DNA of 64,000 nt, from assembly GCF_022788655.1 (NCBI RefSeq), contig NZ_CP084957.1, forward strand, positions 1 to 64,000, in the 5' to 3' direction. Positions 59,875 through 64,000 of the stretch are shown in pieces. Source of the stretch: Sulfitobacter indolifex (lineage in GTDB: Bacteria; Pseudomonadota; Alphaproteobacteria; Rhodobacterales; Rhodobacteraceae). The translations under genes and the position numbers were made by a program. How positions within the stretch are numbered: position 1 is the first letter of the stretch; the number at the start of each line of letters is the position of its first letter. The notes beneath the pieces were generated by a model, which saw only the letters and a list, made by a program, of their open reading frames with translations, was not told where the DNA came from and made no database searches.

Positions 59875-60357
59875 GTGTTCAAAACCTTCGCAAAGGCAAT
59901 CCAGAGCCTGTCTGTCGCACTTCTGATGGGCTTGCCAATGGCATCCTCAGCGCAGCAGATGTCAGACAACGCATCTATTGTGGTCGAGAACCCTTGGGCG
60001 CGTTCGAGCCTTGGAACGTCGCGGCCCGGCGGGGCCTATCTGACCGTTCGGAACGAGGGCAGCGACCCGATCTCCCTTATCGGTCTTCGCGCGGAGATCT
60101 CCGGCATGGCTTCGATCCACGAAACCAGAACCAATTCTGACGGCGTCAGCAGCATGGCTCCGGCGGACGATATCGTGATCCCGCCCGGGGGTATGTTCGC
60201 CCTTGAACCCGGCGGATATCACGCCATGCTGATGCAACTGCAATCTCCGCTCGTCGAGGGGGAGACCTTTCCGCTGACCCTGCTCTTTTCCGATGGAACA
60301 GAGCTTGAAATCACCGTCCCGGTCCTTGGCATCGGCGCACGCGGCCCCGAAGGCTGA
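59875..60357 (+). CDS. PCuAC copper chaperone
   Basis: 160 residues from GTG 59875 (AGGAG seven bases upstream). Signal peptide (about 24 residues, ending SSAQ). The PCuAC copper motif is present: ISGMASIHETRTNSDGVSSM (H, M) and GGYHAMLMQL (H-x-M). It passes Cu(I) to SCO-type proteins or oxidase, consistent with SCO genes on both sides. Confidence 0.88.
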   Translation: MFKTFAKAIQSLSVALLMGLPMASSAQQMSDNASIVVENPWARSSLGTSRPGGAYLTVRNEGSDPISLIGLRAEISGMASIHETRTNSDGVSSMAPADDIVIPPGGMFALEPGGYHAMLMQLQSPLVEGETFPLTLLFSDGTELEITVPVLGIGARGPEG

Positions 60358-60365
60358 TCCGGCTG

Positions 60366-60989
60366 ATGATGAGGGTGGCCAAAATCGCAGCGATCGGAGC
60401 GGCGGCGGTCTTTGCCGCCCTGTTTGTCGGCTGGTGGCAGGTAGATGGGCCTGGCGCTGACTCCGCGCCGGGCAAGCGGTCTCTACCGCTGACTGCTATG
60501 GAATTCAGCCTGACGGATCAGGATGGTCGGGATGTCGGCCCGGAAACCCTCATCGGCGAGCCGAGTCTGGTCTTCTTCGGATTCACCTATTGCCCCGACG
60601 TTTGCCCGACGACCCTCTCGGACATTTCCGGATGGCTCGACGAGATTGGGCCGGATGCCGAAGACCTGAATACCGTTTTCATCACCGTAGATCCGGACCG
60701 CGACACGGTCGAGACCATGGCCGAGTATGTCTCGTATTTCCATCCGCAGATACAAGGATGGACGGGCTTGCCAGACCAGATCGCGGCCATCGCCGATGGT
60801 TTCCGTGCCACCTATGAGAAGGTTGAGGGGGAAAACGGCGAATATACGATGAACCACACGGCGGGTGTTTTCCTGTTCGATGCAACAGGTCGCTTCGTCA
60901 CCACCATCGACTATCACGAACCACGCGAATTCGCCGTGCCGAAGATAAGGCGCGCGATGCAGAACAGAACCGAGAGGGCAGAATCTTGA
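60366..60989 (+). CDS. SCO1/SenC copper-transfer protein (second)
   Basis: 207 residues. Membrane anchor (about 5-25) and SCO domain with FFGFTYCPDVCPTTL (CxxxC) and a late histidine in YTMNHTAGVFLF. Similar to, but clearly diverged from, the first SCO. Two SCOs around a PCuAC suggest distinct copper targets. Its stop overlaps the TTG start of the M23 gene. Confidence 0.88.
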   Translation: MMRVAKIAAIGAAAVFAALFVGWWQVDGPGADSAPGKRSLPLTAMEFSLTDQDGRDVGPETLIGEPSLVFFGFTYCPDVCPTTLSDISGWLDEIGPDAEDLNTVFITVDPDRDTVETMAEYVSYFHPQIQGWTGLPDQIAAIADGFRATYEKVEGENGEYTMNHTAGVFLFDATGRFVTTIDYHEPREFAVPKIRRAMQNRTERAES

Positions 60990-62335
60990 AACTGAGACAT
61001 ATCGTTCTGGGAACGACAATGGCCGCGGCAGCGGTCAGCACGATAGCGAGCCGGGCTTTGATCCTGGAGGCGCCGCCCGAGTACATCTTTTCCGAGGCTC
61101 CGGAAGCCTTGGACAGTCCACCCGAACCTCTCGATGGACCAGGCGTCAACGCATCTGGCGAGACGATGCCGAATATGCTTCCGGCCGCTTTTCAGCCGCC
61201 TGAGTTTCCCGCACTCGAACGGGCCGAGCCAGATAATCTGATGGCGCTTGTTCAGGCCCTCGCCACGCCGCCTTGGGAGGCGACGGTCGAGGCGGGTGAC
61301 ACATTGGACGTGCTTCTCTCTCTCGCGGACATGGATGCGCAAACACGGACCGAAGTCGCACTGGCACTGACGGTTGAATACGACCTGCGCCGCCTTCGAC
61401 CGGGCCATCGTCTCAGCGTCGACTTTCGCCCGGACGGCACGCCATTCGTTGTGACGTTGGCTGTCGATGACGGTGTGCGGATCGAAGTCACCCTGGACGA
61501 CACCATTGCGAGCCGGACGGTAACGCCGAGCGCGTTGACAGTCGAGCGTGCGAGCCAGTTGCTGGTGAACGGGTCGATCTACGCTTCGCTGGATCGAGCA
61601 GGCGTCCCGGCCCGTTTTGCCGTCGATCTCGCACAAATCCTCGGGGAAACGGTCGACTTTCGCAGGGATCTTCAAGGCGGAGAGACCCTGAATATCCTTT
61701 GGGGTCAGACCGTCCTTCGCGATGGTTCAGAGGTCGGTCAACCGTCAATCTCCTATGCGGCCCTCGATCTGGCCGACGACCGCTTCGAAATCCTCTGGTC
61801 AGCCGAAGACAGCGGGCGGGCAACGGTCTATTTGAATGGTGAAATCCTGCGGACGGTCGCGCCGCCGGTGGAAGGCGCACGACTGTCGTCGGTCTTCGGG
61901 CAGCGCAAGCATCCGATCTACGGCAATATGCGGATGCACACAGGTGTCGATTATGCCGCCGCTGCGGGGACACCGATTGCAGCGACCGCACCCGGACGGG
62001 TCTCCTTCATCGGATGGCGGAGCGGGTATGGCCGGGTGGTCGAGATCGCGCACGGGTCAGACACAATGACCCGCTATGCGCACCTCAGCGCTGTGCCGGA
62101 GGGTCTGGCCGTCGGAAACCGCGTGGTCGCGGGCGAAACGATTGGCCAGGTCGGTGAGACAGGCACGGCGACAGCTCCGAACCTTCACTACGAAGTGCGC
62201 GTGGACGGCCGACCTATCGATCCGCTCGGGGAGGAATTGCTCGCCTCTGCGGAAAATTTCGACACTGCGGATGCCACTGAAATCCTTGAAGAGACGCGCA
62301 CACGGTTCGCGACCTTTCTTCGCGAAGACACATGA
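60986..62335 (+). CDS. M23-family peptidoglycan endopeptidase
   Basis: 449 residues from TTG 60986 (TTGA overlap). The N-terminal anchor/signal (residues about 8-25) is followed by an acidic, proline-rich stretch and OapA/LysM-like segments (VEAGDTLDVLLSLADM). The C-terminal M23 domain starts near 300: SSVFGQRKHPIYGNMRMHTGVDYAA and YGRVVEIAHGSDTMTRYAHLS, LHYEVRVDG, the conserved H-x-H and D of LytM/M23 proteins. It cuts peptidoglycan cross-links and is unexpected in a copper operon. Confidence 0.85.
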   Translation: MKLRHIVLGTTMAAAAVSTIASRALILEAPPEYIFSEAPEALDSPPEPLDGPGVNASGETMPNMLPAAFQPPEFPALERAEPDNLMALVQALATPPWEATVEAGDTLDVLLSLADMDAQTRTEVALALTVEYDLRRLRPGHRLSVDFRPDGTPFVVTLAVDDGVRIEVTLDDTIASRTVTPSALTVERASQLLVNGSIYASLDRAGVPARFAVDLAQILGETVDFRRDLQGGETLNILWGQTVLRDGSEVGQPSISYAALDLADDRFEILWSAEDSGRATVYLNGEILRTVAPPVEGARLSSVFGQRKHPIYGNMRMHTGVDYAAAAGTPIAATAPGRVSFIGWRSGYGRVVEIAHGSDTMTRYAHLSAVPEGLAVGNRVVAGETIGQVGETGTATAPNLHYEVRVDGRPIDPLGEELLASAENFDTADATEILEETRTRFATFLREDT

Positions 62336-62355
62336 CTGATTTGAAAGGAATTCCG

Positions 62356-62808
62356 ATGAAAAACAGGTTTCAAACCTTGGCCGCTGCGACCCTCATGATT
62401 GGTGCCGCGACGGCAGTAACCGCCCAGACCGCTATCCACGTCGGAAAGACGCGCGGCTGCGGTTGTTGCCTTGCCTGGATGGAAAAGCTGTCCGATGCCG
62501 GGTTCGCTCCTGAAGGTGAGAATATGGGCGGGGCGTTGATCCGTCTGAAAATGGATCGCGGTATTCCCGTCGATATGTTCTCCTGTCACACGGCGACCGT
62601 CGAAGGCTACACCATCGAGGGTCACGTTCCGCCAGCCGATATTACTCGACTGCTTGAAGAACGTCCCGATGCCATAGGCCTGGCCGTGCCCGGCATGCCC
62701 ATCGGCTCGCCCGGCATGGATTTCGGCGACGATGCCGAAGCCTACGATGTCTTTCTGGTGAAATCCGACGGCTCCACTGAGATCTTTTCGTCCTATCCGG
62801 CGAGTTAA
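62356..62808 (+). CDS. DUF411 metal-binding protein
   Basis: 150 residues from ATG 62356 (AAAGGAA upstream). Signal peptide (about 24 residues, ending TAVTAQ). DUF411 signature TRGCGCCLAWMEKLSDAGF (CGCC motif), MFSCHTATVEGYTIEGHVP. Family members occur in copper and other metal-resistance operons. It may be a periplasmic metal-binding protein. Confidence 0.85.
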   Translation: MKNRFQTLAAATLMIGAATAVTAQTAIHVGKTRGCGCCLAWMEKLSDAGFAPEGENMGGALIRLKMDRGIPVDMFSCHTATVEGYTIEGHVPPADITRLLEERPDAIGLAVPGMPIGSPGMDFGDDAEAYDVFLVKSDGSTEIFSSYPAS

Positions 62809-62809
62809 A

Positions 62810-63601
62810 GTGGAGCAAATCACAACACTCTCACCAGTCGCACTGGGCTTTCTAGGCAGCCTGGCCGCCGGTCTCATGACCGCCGTCGGGGCGACGCCCG
62901 TGCTTCTCGGCAAGACCCCGTCACGCAAATGGCGCGATATTTCGCTCGGCTTTGCCGCCGGGGTCATGCTTGCCGCGTCTTTCTTTTCTCTCATTATACC
63001 GGCACTCGACGCAGCGGAGGGCCGATACGGGGATGGCGCGATACCGGCGCTGATCGTCTGTGCTGCGATCCTGATGGGCATGGGCGCGGTCGCCATGATG
63101 AACGAAATGATCCCGCATGAGCATTTCAGCAGCGGGCGCGAAGGCCCAGAGGCGGTCTCGCTGCGCCGTGTCTGGCTCTTCATCATCGCCATCACGATCC
63201 ACAATGCGCCGGAGGGTTTGGCCGTCGGCGTTGCGTTCGGTGCCGACGGTTTTACAGGCGGATTTCCCGTCGCTCTCGGGATCGGATTGCAGAATGCGCC
63301 TGAAGGGCTGGCCGTTGCAGTCGCCCTACTGGGCGAGCGATACTCGGCGGGCCGTGCGTTCGGCATCGCAGCACTGACTGGTTTGGTCGAACCCGTCACG
63401 GGCTTTCTTGGTGCCGCGATGATCGTCGTGGCGCAGCCTCTCTTGCCCTGGGGTCTGGCTTTTGCGGCGGGCGCGATGCTTTACGTCATCAGCCACGAGA
63501 TCATCCCGGAAACCCATCGCAGCGGCCACCAGAAGCAGGCGACGACCGGGCTCGCGATCGGGCTCGTCGTCATGCTGTTCCTCGATGTCTGGTTGGGGTG
63601 A
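62810..63601 (+). CDS. ZIP-family metal transporter
   Basis: 263 residues from GTG 62810. Eight hydrophobic helices with the ZIP metal site: ITIHNAPEGLAVG and LQNAPEGLAVAVAL, and a SHEIIPETHRSGH loop. ZIP carriers move Zn2+ or related cations, usually into the cytoplasm. It is separated from DUF411 by one base, so co-transcribed. Import rather than efflux is odd in a resistance island, though some bacterial ZIPs are broad. Confidence 0.85.
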   Translation: MEQITTLSPVALGFLGSLAAGLMTAVGATPVLLGKTPSRKWRDISLGFAAGVMLAASFFSLIIPALDAAEGRYGDGAIPALIVCAAILMGMGAVAMMNEMIPHEHFSSGREGPEAVSLRRVWLFIIAITIHNAPEGLAVGVAFGADGFTGGFPVALGIGLQNAPEGLAVAVALLGERYSAGRAFGIAALTGLVEPVTGFLGAAMIVVAQPLLPWGLAFAAGAMLYVISHEIIPETHRSGHQKQATTGLAIGLVVMLFLDVWLG

Positions 63602-63604
63602 TCC

Positions 63605-64000
63605 ATGGCAACTCGTTCCATCGGCATTTGTACAGCTGTCGCGGCGCTCGCCGCCGATCAGGCATCGAAGGCGTTCGTGCTTGCGAACGCAGAAGCGCTC
63701 GCCACCGGCGTCGCTGTATTCCCCGGCTTCAACCTGATCTTCCACCGCAACTACGGGGTGACCTTTGGGTTCTTTCAAAATGTGCCGTGGTGGGTCCTTG
63801 CATTGGTCGCCACCGCCGTCGTTCTGTTCCTCGTCGTTTCACTGATCCGGGCAACGCAGGCAGCCGAGGCGGTTGCCTACGGCATGGTGATCGGCGGCGC
63901 TCTTGGGAATATCGTCGATCGTCTTCGCTTTGAAGGGGTGACCGATTTTCTGGATTTCTATCTCGGAACGGTGCATTGGCCAGCGTTCAACCTCGCGGAT
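63605..64000 (+). CDS. lspA: Lipoprotein signal peptidase LspA, truncated by the window edge
   Basis: First 132 residues; the end lies outside the window. SPase II features: ADQASKAFVL with the conserved Asp-Lys pair, GFNLIFHRNYGVTFGFF, GGALGNIVDRLRFEGVTDFLDF and the second catalytic-aspartate segment FNLAD at the edge. It is encoded directly after the ZIP gene. Extra LspA copies are known in lead/cadmium islands (pbr-type). Partner P-type ATPase genes may follow beyond the edge. Confidence 0.9.
   Translation, partial: MATRSIGICTAVAALAADQASKAFVLANAEALATGVAVFPGFNLIFHRNYGVTFGFFQNVPWWVLALVATAVVLFLVVSLIRATQAAEAVAYGMVIGGALGNIVDRLRFEGVTDFLDFYLGTVHWPAFNLAD

Noticed and set aside
1..64000. CRISPR arrays, tRNA or rRNA genes
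   Set aside because: No regularly spaced repeats and no cloverleaf or rRNA-like stretches were recognised by eye.

Overview
The window looks like part of a conjugative repABC plasmid from an alphaproteobacterium, most likely a member of the Rhodobacteraceae (roseobacter group). Reasons: a repA-repB-repC cassette with an antisense RNA between repB and repC, palindromes matching the repABC centromere consensus GTTNNCNGCNGNNAAC, a GTTC-N7-GTTC box of the alphaproteobacterial LexA type, GC-rich coding sequence, and plasmid gene families (ArdC, DUF736, DUF2493, DUF3768, a strawberry-notch-type helicase) typical of large roseobacter and rhizobial plasmids. The first base is the A of the repA start codon, so the parent record was probably rotated to repA.

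Layout. 1-3463: replication and partition (repABC, ctRNA, three parS-like palindromes). 3.7-5.1 kb: a ParB-like fragment, a Phd/PemK-type toxin-antitoxin pair and a small gene under a LexA-like box. 5.4-19.1 kb: a plus-strand series of establishment genes (ArdC antirestriction, a ParB-like protein, PrlF/YhaV toxin-antitoxin, a 1,420-residue methyltransferase/strawberry-notch helicase, DUF6878, DUF6915, double DUF736), many separated by hairpins. 19.4-24.5 kb: a minus-strand defence operon, CD-NTase (CBASS-type cyclase with C-terminal sensor domain), SLATT membrane protein and DUF2235 lipase-like membrane protein, divergent from an XRE/ImmA-PIN pair. 25-27 kb: a DUF2493 protein, a small gene and an inverted decayed copy of it. 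27.2-32.2 kb: a candidate oriT, a MobC-like protein, a VirD2-type relaxase and a VirD4 coupling protein. 32.7-37.0 kb: a second cyclic-nucleotide defence locus, with a two-domain class III cyclase (PycC-like), a cyclic-nucleotide-binding membrane effector (PycTM-like), a WYL/BrxR-type regulator, and a gene translationally coupled to the cyclase that encodes a possible E2-fold, cysteine-rich protein. 37.2-48.9 kb: a minus-strand P-type T4SS operon (virB2-3-4, VirB7-like lipoprotein, transglycosylases, virB5-like, virB8-9-10-11, virB6). 49-51 kb: small regulator and secreted genes. 51.1-52.2 kb: an IS30-family element. 52.4-64 kb: a metal and envelope island.

The two most interesting parts are the Pycsar-like locus with its extra E2-like gene and the metal island. 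In the island a single MerR-type regulator appears to have five promoters with the diagnostic 19-bp spacer and a spacer dyad. They drive two L,D-transpeptidases, a transglutaminase-like/CDF/methyltransferase operon, a second cation transporter and a long operon (SCO, DsbB, DsbA-like, PCuAC, SCO, M23 peptidase, DUF411, ZIP, LspA). This suggests metal-controlled remodelling of the envelope together with metal efflux and copper handling.

All family assignments come from recognising motifs in translated sequence; no database search was run. Promoters and operators were found by eye and the scan was not exhaustive.
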